Shown here in pieces: positions 12,183 through 23,975 of a DNA stretch of 64,000 bases; position 1 is the first letter of the stretch; each line of letters opens with the position of its first letter. The notes beneath the pieces were generated by a model. That model saw only the letters and a program-made list of their open reading frames with translations, had not been told where the DNA came from and made no database searches. A program made the position numbers and the translations under genes. The stretch is from Ascochyta rabiei. Taxonomy: Eukaryota > Ascomycota > Dothideomycetes > Pleosporales > Didymellaceae. The stretch covers positions 1,488,001 through 1,552,000 of the forward strand of contig NC_082407.1 in assembly GCF_004011695.2 (NCBI RefSeq), in the 5' to 3' direction.

Positions 12183-13118
12183 TGGGATGAGAGAGCCTCT
12201 TCCTGCCCAATCTCGCCATACAGCATACATCAATATCACGAAGGCCTGCTCTTCCGGAATGACTCCTTTCAATGGTGTTCTTTGACTCTCTCTGAATGGG
12301 TTGACAGCTGGCGTAGCAACACCATTCTCCGTACCAATGCACTCGCCGACTGTCGCCATCTTTTGCAAAGCCCAATCGGTCTGCTTAGGTCCAGAAACGT
12401 CAGGCTTCAGAATAGCCCTCCTGAACATGGTAGCAGCCAGCAACGCCGTACCAGATACTTCGCCTCACCAAGTCCCGTCATCGAGGTAGTTGCGTAACAG
12501 ACCCGAGGCGTCCGTAAGAAAAGACATGGCACCACGCACGATATCTTCGATCATCTCTACTGACCTACTCTGCTCTTCTTGCATCTGCTCCGCAAACCTC
12601 GAACCACGCACCGTAGCAAGAACTCTCGCCATCCCAGCAGAAGCCTACCCATTCGACGTACTCCACAGCCCCTTATCGTCTGTCTCCCTTCTCAAGGCAC
12701 ACTATCCCATGTACTCATGATATGCATCCGGGGTCCAAGCTCTGTTCCCAGCAATTCACAAAGCAACCGACACTAGTGCATGGCTTCTCGCACCATCTCC
12801 CCGTCATCCTTGTACATGCCGTAGTATGCGGTAAAGGGGGGCACCGTGTAAATGAAGTCCGCTCATGCGGACGCCGCAGCTTCACGGTGCGAGATGGCGC
12901 TGTTGAGAAGCTTTGGGACGACGGTCAGGAGGTGCTATGTCTGGCGCTGAGCGGCTGAGAGGCAGCAGGTGCTGGGGTCAGTGAAATTGAGCAAGAGGGA
13001 GGAGACGCCTAGAGATGCTGGGTCGGCTGATGAACCTAGACGCTCGTTGTCGGGATAGTCGTGTAATTGTAAAGCAGAATATCATACTGTTCCCCTCGTA
13101 AAGTGTGTCATCGTTTGA
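12183..13118 (-). pseudogene. decayed GH105-like six-hairpin glycosidase (RIP-like stops)
   Basis: On the minus strand a continuous family resemblance can be followed from about 13118 to 12183: YPDNERLG, NFTDPSTC, HLLTVVPKLLNSAISHRE, ADFIYTVPPF, AYYGMY, LWSTSNG, ASAGMARVLATV, LRNYLDD, SGTALLAATMFR, TPAVNP and QAFVILMYAVWRDWAG. These are landmarks of fungal six-hairpin hydrolases related to unsaturated rhamnogalacturonyl hydrolases, which act on pectin fragments. The reading is broken by stops at 13082-13084, 12935-12937, 12863-12865, 12773-12775, 12702-12704, 12645-12647 and 12465-12467, plus one frameshift near 12740-12760. Most stops fall where the family has Trp (TGG to TAG or TGA); the one at 12773 falls where Gln is expected. 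This pattern suggests RIP. The N-terminus and any signal peptide are not identified. Confidence 0.75.
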
Positions 13119-14545
13119 TGCATTCCAGCGCTTTGACTTTTCTGCCGAGGTCTCCTAAGGTCTTCTGATGTTGTGGAACTGGAGCGTTAAAGACGCTGAC
13201 AGAGGGGTCATGGTATTCATGCAGAGCTTCGAAGACACCACCGCATTCCCAGCTGTGCCATGGTGTGTGGACACTTCAGTTACGCCTGGTTTCTCTGCAC
13301 CTGTAGACTTTGGTTTGGGTTACGCGCTTTGGTCTTGGCACTAGTCGTTGGATAGCCTGTCGATTTCCATGATTGTAACCGTGAATGGCCATCCAGACCA
13401 GTCAGGTTCATGAGTGCATCATGTCTGGTCATATGTACCTGCTTCAGAGTTGGGCAGACCAGCATGTCTGTCGTGTCTGCATCGTGACGTATGAGAAAGG
13501 CATGTGTATCTCATAGGTAGATCACCTGCCACTTATCACAGCCCCGAACTTGGGCTCAATCGGACCAAGAGTCTTGGGTGCGGAGTGGAAACTCGGCGTT
13601 CATGACCGTTCCGCGCTGGGCGCCTTGTATGTTTCGCATTTGCACACTTTGGGTGGCAGCTGTAGATACCGTATCTCTCGCTAGTGGAGAAACGACTGAT
13701 AAGCCAAGATAGCGCAAGAGCTTGATCACGTCTTTGCAGATACTTCATGCCAATCACAGCCCCCTAGGAATCCTTCAATGTTGCTTTCCCTTGTAGCTGA
13801 CATCTTCGCTCACAGACCAGCTGCCTACAGCTACATCCAGGAGGAGGGTCGTCGTCCCCCGCGTTCCCCAGAACTCACGAGCGTAGCAGCCTTTACCCCA
13901 TGCTCCACCAAATGAATTCACGGTGGACTTGTTGAGCGCTAGCAGACTTTCTAGAACAACGTTTCCGTTAGTTTATTCCAAGAGCTGACAAGATTCAAAC
14001 ATGTGGGTTGTTGAGCCTTGAGATACTCTCCGACGAAAACCGAGTCTTGACAGCCGCGCACTGTTCAATTCGCGCACCGAGAACACCGTTCGCACGCGTC
14101 TAGCTCGCATAATCTCGGCTTTGTTATTCACTTGGAACCCAGCGCTGAACATCGCAACATTCAATGCGCACCACCAGACATCTTCCCCCACAGGACCTGG
14201 AGTTGTACGTAACAAGAATCATCTGCAGTCTGGGGAATCCGAGCGCATGGTTGCCGCACCCCTGTCGCAGAAACGCAGGAAGCGACCTGGCTTTACCTGT
14301 TCTAGGTGTGGGATGCGCGATAGCCAAGATGTTGGCATATCAGCGTCTGACGCGCCGGGCTGCTTGCGTGAAAATCTCTGCTTGTGCATCCTGCCACAAG
14401 GCTCCCGGAGGCGGTAGATCGTATAAGAGTGTCTGGTTCGCTGCTGCTCTCTGACAGAGCGCAGACTGGATTGGGAACGCCGATCGAGTCTTACCACATT
14501 ACACGGACAGGGCTGCGCAAAGGTCGCCGCGGTCTATCTTTCAAG
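13119..14545. other. intergenic, possible remains of the glycosidase 5' region
   Basis: About 1.4 kb with no open frame I can defend. The part next to 13119 would have carried the N-terminus and promoter of the decayed glycosidase, and the part next to 14545 the promoter of the permease. No repeat or transposon end was recognised. Confidence 0.35.
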
Positions 14546-16290
14546 ATGCCGAACCACCATATTGCTGGTGCTGGAGAAGCCGAAAAAGGCTACGAACATA
14601 CACAATATGGCTATGACAAGCAGACAAGTGCCACCGAGGAGCCATTTGTGCTCGGCGCTGGCACGGTCGCTGAAGCCACCGGACGAGGAGGCGATACACA
14701 CCGTGGACTGAAGAGTCGACACATCCAGTTCTTGTACGTTGTTGTACCGTCAAACTGGCTTGGTGAAGTTACTGACACACGCGTAGAGCCCTTGGCGGTG
14801 CTATTGGAACAGGTCTCTTTGTTGGATCTGGTGCCATCCTTGCCCTAGTCGGTCCCGCGCCACTTTTCATGGCTTACATTGCCATGATGATCGTTGTGTG
14901 GAATGTGATGAACAACCTGGCTGAAATCGTCACCTACCTGCCCATGAAGGGCATCACCATCCCATACTTCGTCAAGCGCTTTGTCGATCCGTCTTTAGCC
15001 TTCGCAGCAGGATGGAACTACTGGTATGCGTACGCCATCCTTGTCGCCGCTGAAGCCTCCGCTGGATCTATCCTTCTGGAGTACTGGGAGACGCCTGTTC
15101 CCAAAGCCGTGTGGATCACCATATTCCTAGTCATCGTTCTATTCTTGAACATCGTTGCTGTCTCACTCTTTGGCGAGGCCGAGTTCTGGTTCGCGTCCAT
15201 AAAGTTCATAACGATCATGGGTCTGATTATCGTCGGATTTGTTATCATGTTGGGCGGGAGTCCGAATGATCAAGGCCGCCTCGGCTTTAGATATTGGAAC
15301 GAACCAGGAGCTTTCAAGCCGTACCTCGTTGAGGGAAACAGCGGTAGATTTCTGGCCTTCTGGACCGCGCTTGTCCGTGCCGGTTTCGCATTCATCACTT
15401 CCCCTGAGCTCATCGCACTCAGTGCTGGCGAGACCATTGCACCCCGACGCAACATCCCGAAGGCTGCTGGTCGTTTCGTCTGGCGACTTGCCATCTTCTA
15501 CGGCTTCGGTTCCTTCATCATCGGTGTGATTGTCCCTTCAGACGACCCAGGACTTCTCAGCCCGGATTCCAACGCCTCCGCGTCGCCCTTTGTCATTGGT
15601 ATCAAAAGGGCCGGAATTGGCGGTTTGAACCACGCCATCAATGCTGCAGTTCTCACCTCTGCTTGGTCAGCCGGCAATGCTTTTCTCTTCTCGGGTTCCA
15701 GAGTCTTGTACGGAATGGCACTGAACGGTGACGCTCCCAAGCTCTTCGGCAAGACAAACAGAAACGGTGTTCCCTGGATTGCAGTCCTCGCAACCTGGTC
15801 CATTGGTCTTCTTGCATATCTGAACGTCTCCAGCACCGGTGCCCAGGTTTTTACCTGGTTTTCGAACATCTCCACCATCTCTGGATTCATCGCCTGGATA
15901 GTTGTCATGATCACCTACATTCGCTTCCGCAAAGCCATGATCTACAACAACATGCTCGACCAGCTGCCTTACCGTACACCGTTCCAGCCCTACTTCGTCT
16001 GGGTCATCCTTGTCGTCGTGTCGCTCCTGACAATCACCAACGGTTTCGGCATTTTCACAAACGCCAAGTGGAATGTATCTGATTTCATCGCAGCCTACAT
16101 TACGATTCCCATCTTCTTGGTCCTGTACATCGGCCACAAGATTTTCTACAGGACAGCGTTGTGTATTAAGATCCAGAACATTGATGTTGTGAGCGGGAAG
16201 AGAGAGATGGATGAGCTGTGTGCGAACGATATCTCTGGAGCCCCTGTACCTAAAAATGTGTTCCAAAAGATCTGGTTCTGGGTCGCTTAG
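14546..16290 (+). CDS. amino-acid permease (APC superfamily, YAT type)
   Basis: Two exons, 14546-14733 and 14787-16290, giving 563 residues. The intron (GTACGT to GCGTAG) joins HIQFL to ALGGAIGTGLFVGSG, the conserved first membrane segment and substrate-backbone motif of amino-acid permeases. About twelve hydrophobic segments follow. Other landmarks: IVTYLPMKG, FVDPSLAFAAGWNYWY, the SPELIALSAGET motif with RNIPKA, and SAWSAGNAFLFSGSRVLYGMA with the following N-G-D-A-P-K-L-F, all diagnostic of fungal YAT permeases. It imports amino acids with protons across the plasma membrane. The hydrophilic N-terminal 70 residues may carry ubiquitylation sites (several Lys), as in yeast relatives. The specific substrate is not deducible. 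Confidence 0.92.
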
Positions 16291-17175
16291 GTGCTGTATG
16301 AGCTCAGTACTGCATGCACGCAGATTAGTACGCGTCAAATCTCTGACAAGGACAATTCAAATTGGAAAAGATTCCTTGAACTCTAGACCGTCACGCTGCT
16401 GGGTGAAAATTTCATGTTTCGGCTTCTCTCATTCACCAGGGCCATGCAACTACTGCACGTAGTTCCTCGTGTCTACCCACCAGTTTCGCGTTTCGCATAA
16501 CCGACGTTAGCATGCTGACCTTCGCTGCTCATCTGCACCACCCATCTGACCCCACCCTTTCGTTTCCAACGAATCACACCAATCCACACAATGCACTGTT
16601 TTCTCAGTCCAACTCTTTACGAGTTAGCTGACTTTTGCGCCAGCCAAATTGCAGCTGCAATCCACGTTTGGCAGTCAGCTCAGCGTCTAACTCTCAAAAC
16701 GGCTTAACCCCTGTCTAGTTTCGCTCTTGCCGTGAAACGGCGTCCTGAACGGCGTCCCCAGCTACGCCCAAAACTACAACCGCCAAACCTGGGGACATGG
16801 GAAACGAAGACGCTACCAAATTAGCAGATGCGGAGTCCATCTCTCAGCACGCTCCAGATGTGATGGATAGCTGTGAGACGCGTTGGTTGCGGCGGGCCCG
16901 CGTTCGGGGTTGGCGACCACCTCAGCTTGAAGGAGGACCTGGGAGGTGTGAGATTTCGGGGCATAAAAGCTGAGATGAAGCGCCGTATTACTGTCTACAA
17001 TCTCTTCGAAGCCAACCAACCTTCTCTTCTCAGCTTGTGCTTATCGGCTGCGCCCCCTGTGCAAGTCCTCCTCTGTTTTGGAAGCCTACTCGGAGTAAGC
17101 ATTGTGTGCTGCTTATATTTCGTCCACGCCTTCTCTGCAGCATACTTATCGATACTGCAAACTTTTTTTTCTCTA
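16291..17175. other. intergenic, promoter side of the DUF2235 gene
   Basis: About 0.9 kb. A TATA-like element (cataaaag) lies near 16962, and pyrimidine-rich tracts precede the ATG at 17176. No separate gene was recognised. Confidence 0.4.
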
Positions 17176-19066
17176 ATGTCCAACAACGACGTGGCCGCTG
17201 CCGACAAGCCTTGGGGTCGACGTCTCGTCGTCTGCTGCGACGGAACTTGGCAGTCGAGTGTCACCGACAAGGAAAACGTACCATCCAATGTCACAAAGCT
17301 CTGCCGAGTCCTAGACCGCTTTGGCACAGACAGGAAGAACCCCAACAAGAAATGGCATCAGATTGTCTACTACGACAGCGGGATTGGCACCGGCAACCTC
17401 AGTGGCACGGAGTCGACTCGTCAAGGCGGAACAGGCGCTGGCCTTGCGGAGAACGTCATTGAGGCGTACAACTTCATTGCCCTCAATTACGAAGAGGGTG
17501 ATGAGATTTGCTGCTTTGGGTTCTCGCGGGGTGCGTACACGGCGCGAGCGGTCGCGGGTCTAGTCACGGATATTGGCGTTATCCAACCACTTGAGATGCA
17601 ATTCTTCCCTCAAGTGTACCGCGCCTACATGAACAACCACGATGGGAGAACGCGGTTCAAGGATTCGGATCCTTGGAAGAGGCTCGTTGGCGAGCTGCCC
17701 ACAGCAAAAGGCGAACCCGTGATCAAGTTCAAGCCCAACGACGAAAGCAGGGAGATCAAGGTCATTGGGGTTTGGGACACGGTGGGTAGTTTGGGAGTGC
17801 CTGACATTGGACCTTTCAACAATGGAAACCTGCGAGCGAAGTTTGGCTTCCACAATGTCAAACTTTCCGGCCGTGAGACGCCCCCCGCGATATCATGTTC
17901 GACGGCGAACTAACAAGGCGCAGATGTTAAGCACGCATACCATGCTCTGGCTCTAGATGAGCGTCGCGCTGCTTTCCGACCCACATTGTGGTACATTGAT
18001 CCAAAGAGTGTGCCTAAGCCCGAACTGAAGCAAGTCTGGGTTAGTTGTTTATCCTAGTCAAGACATTATGTTGTGAGAAAGAACCGACACTGATGTGGGT
18101 ATAGTTCCCTGGCGTTCACATCAACTGCGGAGGTGGCTCTGACGACGGCTTCTCAAAGATGGAGGGCGACATGGAGAGTAAGTACACACTGATTATCATA
18201 CTGACACTGACTTGACTAACAACATTCAAGACATCTCCGTGGCTACGTTCACTTGGATGCTTCAATGCATCGCCCCTCACCTTGACATCAAACAGCAAGC
18301 GTTTGACGACTACATGAACCAGTACACATCGTGGCTAACAAAAGTGCGTTACAACTGCACCTACCACCACCCCCAAACCGAAGGCTGGAGCGAGTGGCTC
18401 TGGAAAAAGGTCCCGGACGTCCCCCTCATCTCCATCGGCGAGTCCATCGACCCGTTGGCAGCCCCAAAGCGCGACCCAGAACACCAACACACCACGTTCG
18501 ACTTCGGCTGGGGCGTCGGCCCCATAATCGACAGCTTCAACAAACTGTACCTCGCCAACGGCACCTACCCGCGGCAGCCGGGGCATGAGATGATGGAAGT
18601 GAACGGCGCCTGGGTGCCCATCAGAGGCATCCAGGGCGACGAACAGCACCCGCCCACCGGCTTCGAAACAAACGAGTACATCCACCCCCTCGTCCACTAC
18701 CGGCGCACCGTGCGCCGCGCCCGCAGCTCGCCCGAATGGGACCAGTGGACCTACCACGGCACCGCGCACCCGCTGGCCAACTGGACGCGCTCGCGCCGCG
18801 TCGACGACGACGGACGGTCGCGCTACTGGTGGCACAAGACGGGTGAAGACGACGCGCAAGATGCCCGGTGGCTGCCTGAATGGGCCATTTTGCCCCACGG
18901 GACGGCGGAGAGGAACTTGGAGCGCTCGTGGTACGAGGCTGCGCAGGCCATGGGGCGGAGGCTCAGCACGGCGCAGGCGGCGCGGGATCGTGGGCAGGAG
19001 GAGTACCTGTCTGTTTTGGATCGGGAGATGGGTTTCAAGTCGGGCGCGAAGCCGCAGAACGCGTGA
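17176..19066 (+). CDS. DUF2235 alpha/beta hydrolase (Tle1-like fold)
   Basis: Four exons: 17176-17872, 17924-18039, 18105-18177 and 18231-19066, giving 573 residues. The DUF2235 landmarks appear in order: LVVCCDGTWQS near the N-terminus, YYDSGIGTG, the nucleophile elbow C-F-G-F-S-R-G-A-Y-T-A-R, the acid segment GVWDTVGSLG, and W-F-P-G-V-H-I-N-C-G-G-G with the likely catalytic His, joined across intron 2. The family shares its fold with bacterial type VI lipase effectors (Tle1), but fungal members are cytosolic proteins of unknown substrate. The last 150 residues are rich in Arg, Trp and His and have no clear homology. The ATG at 17176 is preferred because the hydrolase domain starts 15 residues later and upstream frames are not family-like. 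Confidence 0.88.
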
Positions 19067-19082
19067 TTGTGATTATGATTCT

Positions 19083-19101
19083 GTGTGTGTGTGTGTGTGT
19101 G
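19083..19101. repeat. (GT)n dinucleotide repeat
   Basis: About nine GT units just beyond the stop codon of the DUF2235 gene, probably in its 3' untranslated region. Confidence 0.9.
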
Positions 19102-19281
19102 GATTCTCTGTACTTTGGCATGCGCTTGGGTCGTTTGTGTGGAAAGGGTGCTCGGGTTTGATTTTCAATACATGTCGTCTACTTTCCTCATTACTTACGC
19201 ACTGCGTTGCGCGGGCAGGTAATGCATGACTGGACGGACGTCAAAATGTAAAGGCCGCGAGGAAACTCCGTCTAGATTCGT

Positions 19282-21285
19282 CTACTCTTCATCGTCCTCA
19301 TCATCATCGTCGCCAAACTCGACTCCGTACTCTGCACACACGTCCCACCGGTCGCCCTTTGCGCTCTTGCTGACATACTTTGTGAATCTCAACACCCCCC
19401 TATCACGGAGTACAATTGCGAGGTTGTTCCACGCAGCCGGCTGGCTGAACAGAATCCCGTCGTCTTCGTCGTCTCCCGCGCTCTTGTAGATGGCTGGATC
19501 CGCCTTTGCCTTGCGACGCTGGCCAGCTCCTGTGCTGGTCGATGGCTCGCCGGTGGGCGCATCATCTTCGTCTTCACCGGCCATGTACATTTCGTAGCCG
19601 CCGACTTCTTCCTCTTCCTGCTTCTGCTTGGGTTCCGACTTGCCGTTTGTCTTGGCTTTGCCCTTTCCTTTGCCCTTGCCTGAGCTACCGTTTTCCTTGG
19701 GCTCCTCTTCTGCCTCTTCCTCTGCCTCGTCGTCGTCGTCGCCCCAGCCCTTGGATGGCGTGATGCCAAGACAGACTTCTAGCTGCGGGTCTTCCTCTTC
19801 GTAGGCGGTGGCGAGCGTATAGTCGAGGCCGCGACGGAAGCGGCGTGCGAAGATGTTGCTCTTTGTGAGGGTAGCGCCCGTTACGAGGGAGATCCATTTT
19901 GTGAATGCTGGGTGCGGGAAGAGATTGTCGACGAGCTCATCGTAAGGTGTCATGCCGCTGTTCTCAGGGTAACCTTCTGATGGGATGGGTTGAACGGCCT
20001 GACGATAGAGGTAACGCTGCTTGTGTGGCGGGCGTGCAGTACCGACTTTCGCGTCCTTGTTGTGAGGGTTGGATGGCAGACTTGGACTGGCTTCGTGGTC
20101 CTTGGACTCGAGGTACTCACGCAGGCGCGCAGAGAACTTGGCGGACAGGAAACCGGCAAGTCGTAAAGACGACTCATTCTGGAAGAGCTCTGAGACTTCT
20201 TCGACGGTATCCGGGGTAAGATAGTTGGGATTCATGTACTTGATCAGGAAGTCGATCTCCGTCTCTGTGAGTTCGACGTCGTCGCCATCCTGCTTGGCCT
20301 GCTCTTCCCAGTCTGGGTTCTCCACCCAATGCGCCTGAGGCTCGTCAAAGACATCAGCCTTGCCGCCTTGCAGTTGCGCAAGGGAGCTCTTCTCGGCGAG
20401 CTTCTCCTCCAGACCCTCCTCGTACCCCTCTTCGCCTTCTTGTGGGATGTGGAACCAGCCGCTGATCGCCATGCGCACTCTGCCGCCATCCTCCTCTTCC
20501 CTCTCTTCGAGACTCCTCTTGTAAACCTCCTCTACATCGTGAAAGCTCTCTCCAGGCTGGACCGTGAAGAAAGAGAGCTGGTTCCAGGCAGGCGGGATCA
20601 CGAGCGAGAAATCCGGCGATGGGACTTTGACCTCGTCGCCATCTGATGTCCTCCTGTGCTCGGTAGGGTACAAGCGCAGTGCACCTCCATACTCGGGCTT
20701 CCATGGTTTGTCTGGGTCCAGCAAGTACAAGATCCAGCTCACGCGCCGGCTCCCAATGACATCGTCGTGACACAGCAAGTGACAACCGGGTGTGTACACG
20801 TTGACAGCCATGTCTGTCTTCTTCCCGCTCAACGGGCCAGACCCAGTGATGGAAGACAAGTATTTACGGAATGCGGACGAGTAGAGCGAGTCGCGGAGGG
20901 TGAGCAGCGAGGGCAAGCGCTTGAGCGCCGAGTCGTCGAGGCCGTCGAGGTTCGCCAGATCGCCGGACTGGTGGATCTTGTAGATGTCCGTCTCCTTGGG
21001 CGTGAAGGAGATGTGCTCACGGATTTCCTCGCGCACTTTGCGCAAGAGCGTATCGTCAACGAGCTTGTTGATGACGGCGTGCTTGTAGCTAGACGGCCGT
21101 TAGACGGGACCCCCAACATCGTGCCTCCGTACGTACGGTTGCGACTCGGCATAGTAGTCTGTGTAGCCGGCGAGCCGCTTGCTATCGAACAGGCCTGCGT
21201 CGAAGTTCTTGTGCGCTTCGTCGTCCGAGATGGCTCTCTTCTTCGACTTGCCATTGGCAGGCGCCTGGTTCTTACGCTTCGGCAT
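19282..21285 (-). CDS. TPA1/OFD1-like: prolyl 3,4-dihydroxylase Tpa1/Ofd1 (2-oxoglutarate/Fe(II) oxygenase)
   Basis: Two exons, 21285-21137 and 21088-19282, giving 651 residues, near the 644 of yeast Tpa1. The enzyme hydroxylates a proline of ribosomal protein uS12 in yeast and links oxygen level to translation termination; the S. pombe homologue Ofd1 also regulates the sterol factor Sre1. The catalytic domain is N-terminal: H-x-D in LLCHDDVIG, the second iron ligand in SFHDVEEV, and the 2-oxoglutarate-binding Arg in RMAISGWFH. A second, degenerate double-stranded beta-helix domain (Ofd1 C-terminal domain) follows from residue about 330. The start MPKRK plus KSKKR suggests nuclear localisation. 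The C-terminal region carries acidic and Lys/Gly-rich low-complexity inserts and ends in an Asp/Glu run. Convergent with the DUF2235 gene, 215 bp apart. Confidence 0.92.
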
Positions 21286-21839
21286 CGTGACTGCTGCGGC
21301 ACAATGGCGCTGGTGGTGAGGTGTAGAAAGCGCCGTGCTCAGTGCGAAATAAATTTTGGTCGCCGATGCCGACGTGCGTCACTCACACCACCATCGCTCC
21401 ATCGCTCCATCGCTATCGATAGCACGCATAGCCCTGGTCGCGCTGCCACATGGTTGTCATCTAAGCGTGCCCAACACGTCTCAGGGTATCGCGCAGAGAA
21501 GAAGTTGGTCCCACCCGCGACTACACACAAATGCTTCTGATCACGCAGGTGGAGGGACATGTAGGGAAGAGAGTGGTTGTTGACTATGCAAACCTAAACA
21601 ACCTTGTCACGCAGCCTAGAACTGGTCGTGACTATGTAATAAACGACTTTTTACCCAGATTGCGCCGACCCACAAGATGAAAGCATATCCGTGCCTAGCA
21701 GCAGCATCATCGACGGACAGCGAAAGCCCAAATCCGTGAACATCATGCCACGTGTGGTATCATACACCACGACCCATAACTTACTCTTACGAGATGATCA
21801 AAGCAAATACGTGAAACATGAGACAGACAGGCGAGCCGC
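21286..21839. other. intergenic, promoter of the Tpa1-like gene and 3' side of the Nsr1-like gene
   Basis: About 0.55 kb. A repeated catcgctc motif lies near 21391-21412. No gene was recognised. Confidence 0.4.
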
Positions 21840-23233
21840 TTAGTCGAAGCTGACCTTGGAGCCCTTGAAGTCACCAAAGCCACCACGGTTGAACGAACCA
21901 CCACCACGGCCACCGCGACCACCACGGCCGCCACGGTCGCCGAAGCCACCACGACCGCCTCCACGGCCGCCACGACCACCACGGTCGCCGAAGCCACCGC
22001 GGCCACCACGGCCACCACCGCGACCGCCACCGAATCCGCCACGGCCTCCACCGTTGCTGTCATCACGAGCAGCAGCGTAGTCGAGACGGATCGCACGGCC
22101 GGCAATCTCGGCACCGTTCAGAGCCTCGAGAGCAGCAGTAGCCTCCTCAGTGGAAGAGAAGTCGACGTACCCGAAGCCCTTGAGCGCACCAGTCTCACGG
22201 TCGGTGGGGAGAGAGACACGAGAGACGCTGCCGTACTCCTGGAAAGCCTCCTGGACAAGGTCGTTGTTGCAGTCGAAGGAGAGGTTGCCGAGGAAGAGAG
22301 TGTTGCTGGGAGCGGAACGCTTGTCGCCGTACTTGTTGGCGCGGTCGAAGGTCTTGTTGGCGGGCTTCTCACGGGGAGTAGAGAAGTCGACGTTGAGGGC
22401 ACGGCCATCAAGCTCGTATCCCATCATCTCCTTCTGAGCCTTGGCAGCATCGGCGGCAGACTCGAACTCGACGTATCCGAAACCCTTGGAGCGGCCCGTC
22501 TCACGGTCGGTGATGACACGGCAGCCGGTGATGGTACCGAAGTGCTCGAACTCGCGGCGGAGCCAGTCCTCGTCAATGTTCCAGCTGAGGCTGCCAACGA
22601 AAAGGTTGGCAATACCCTGGGCGGCGGCGGGGGCATCCTCAGTCTTGGACTTCTTGACAACAGGCTCAGCAGCCTCCTCGGCCTTGCGCTTCTTCGAAGG
22701 GGCCTCCTCCTCGTCGCTGTCAGAGGAGTCGGACGAGTCGGCGTCGGAGTCGGAGTCGGAGTCGGAAGTCTGATGTGTTGTTAGCGGTTGTTGACGAAGA
22801 CATTGTGTGGTGCACTTACGGCCTCAGCCTTGGCAGCAGGCTTCTCAGCCTCGCTGCTGTCAGAGTCGCTCTCAGAGTCGGAGTCGGAGTCGGAGCTGTC
22901 AGCCTTGGCAGCGGGCTTCTTCTCCTCCTCGCTCTCGCTGTCGCTGCTGTCAGAGTCGGAAGACTCAGCCTTGGCGGCGGGCGCGTCAGGGATCTCAGAG
23001 TCAGAGTCGGAGTCCTCAGAGTCGGACTCGCTGCTGGATGGCTCGGGAGTGGGCTCCTTCTTGGCCTTCTTGGAGGACTTCTTCTCGACGGCGGCGCCAG
23101 CAGCCTTGCCGGTGGCCTTGCTCTTTGCCTTGGGTGTCTCAGCGGCCTTTGTGACACGGCCAGCCTTGACGCTCGAAAGCTCAGACTTCTTCTCCTTCTT
23201 GGACGACTTGTCGGCGACCTTTGTCTTTCCCAT
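21840..23233 (-). CDS. NSR1-like: nucleolin/Nsr1/Gar2-like nucleolar RRM protein
   Basis: Two exons, 23233-22820 and 22769-21840, giving 447 residues. The intron is GTAAGT to ATCAG. The N-terminus is Lys-rich followed by alternating acidic Ser/Asp/Glu blocks and Lys/Ala linkers (residues about 60-165), then KKRK. Two RRMs follow: RRM1 with NLFVGSLSW and KGFGYVEF, RRM2 with NTLFLGNLSF and KGFGYVDF. The C-terminal 80 residues are an RGG/FGDRGG box. This acidic-RRM-RGG order defines nucleolin, Nsr1 and Gar2, which act in the nucleolus in pre-rRNA processing and 40S assembly. The acidic serines are likely casein kinase 2 sites and the Arg residues likely methylated, as in homologues. Serine tracts are encoded by repeated GAGTCG units, so length may vary between strains. 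Divergent from ALG6. Confidence 0.92.
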
Positions 23234-23975
23234 TTTGGCGGTGATGATGAACTAGATCTACAATGTATCAGTATGATGCGATGGCTGACGATGTGTGTGC
23301 AGTGACAGAAGGAAAGAGGAAGACGAGACGATGCCCGATGCTCGTGCGCCGACCTCGACAGCAAGGTCGTGCGCCGATAGCCTGTTCAACTGGATGTCTC
23401 AAATTGCAAAAGCCCACTGGTATCTCTCGAGATCGCGCGAAGCGAAGTGCCCTCAAGCCCACGGAAGCCCACAAGATGCCCACAGAAGAATTGGCTTCAA
23501 GGCAGCGTGTTCCCACAAAAGCCGAGAAGACAAGACAAAAACCCTCATAGTAGCCATAAGCCCTCTGGTTTGATCTTGTCGTGCTCTTGCGAGCGACGAA
23601 CAGTGCCCTCTGAGTGTGTGTGTTAAGGAAAGACCGCAAATGCCCACTGACTTGAATAGTTTCTGGAAGTTGTAGCCCTCAGTAATAGCCCACAGTAAAC
23701 GCTCGGAAAGCTGATAAAGTGTCGAACAAGATGAAGTCGACAGGTGAAAGTGAGGAAGAAGAGTGCAGAGAAAATACTGGGAGGCGCACAGCTTTAAGCT
23801 CTTCCTGCTGACTTTTCAGTGGGCCCAAGCCGAGGAAGGGACTTTTATTCGCTAGCGCCCCCACCCGCCCGTTAGCGCCACGTACTCTGGCGTGCCTGCA
23901 CCTGCCCTGCCGTGCTGGCCAGCCTGACCTGAAGGCACGCACAGCCGAGAAGCTGCGAAAGTTCCAGGACTCACC
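23234..23975. other. divergent promoter region between the Nsr1-like gene and ALG6
   Basis: 742 bp between two start codons. Short open frames exist on both strands but are not conserved-looking. Any ribosome-biogenesis element of the Nsr1-like gene would lie here; I cannot pinpoint one. Confidence 0.4.

Noticed and set aside
18335..18898. 187-codon minus-strand open frame
   Set aside because: Antisense to the last exon of the DUF2235 gene; produced by GC-rich codon bias.
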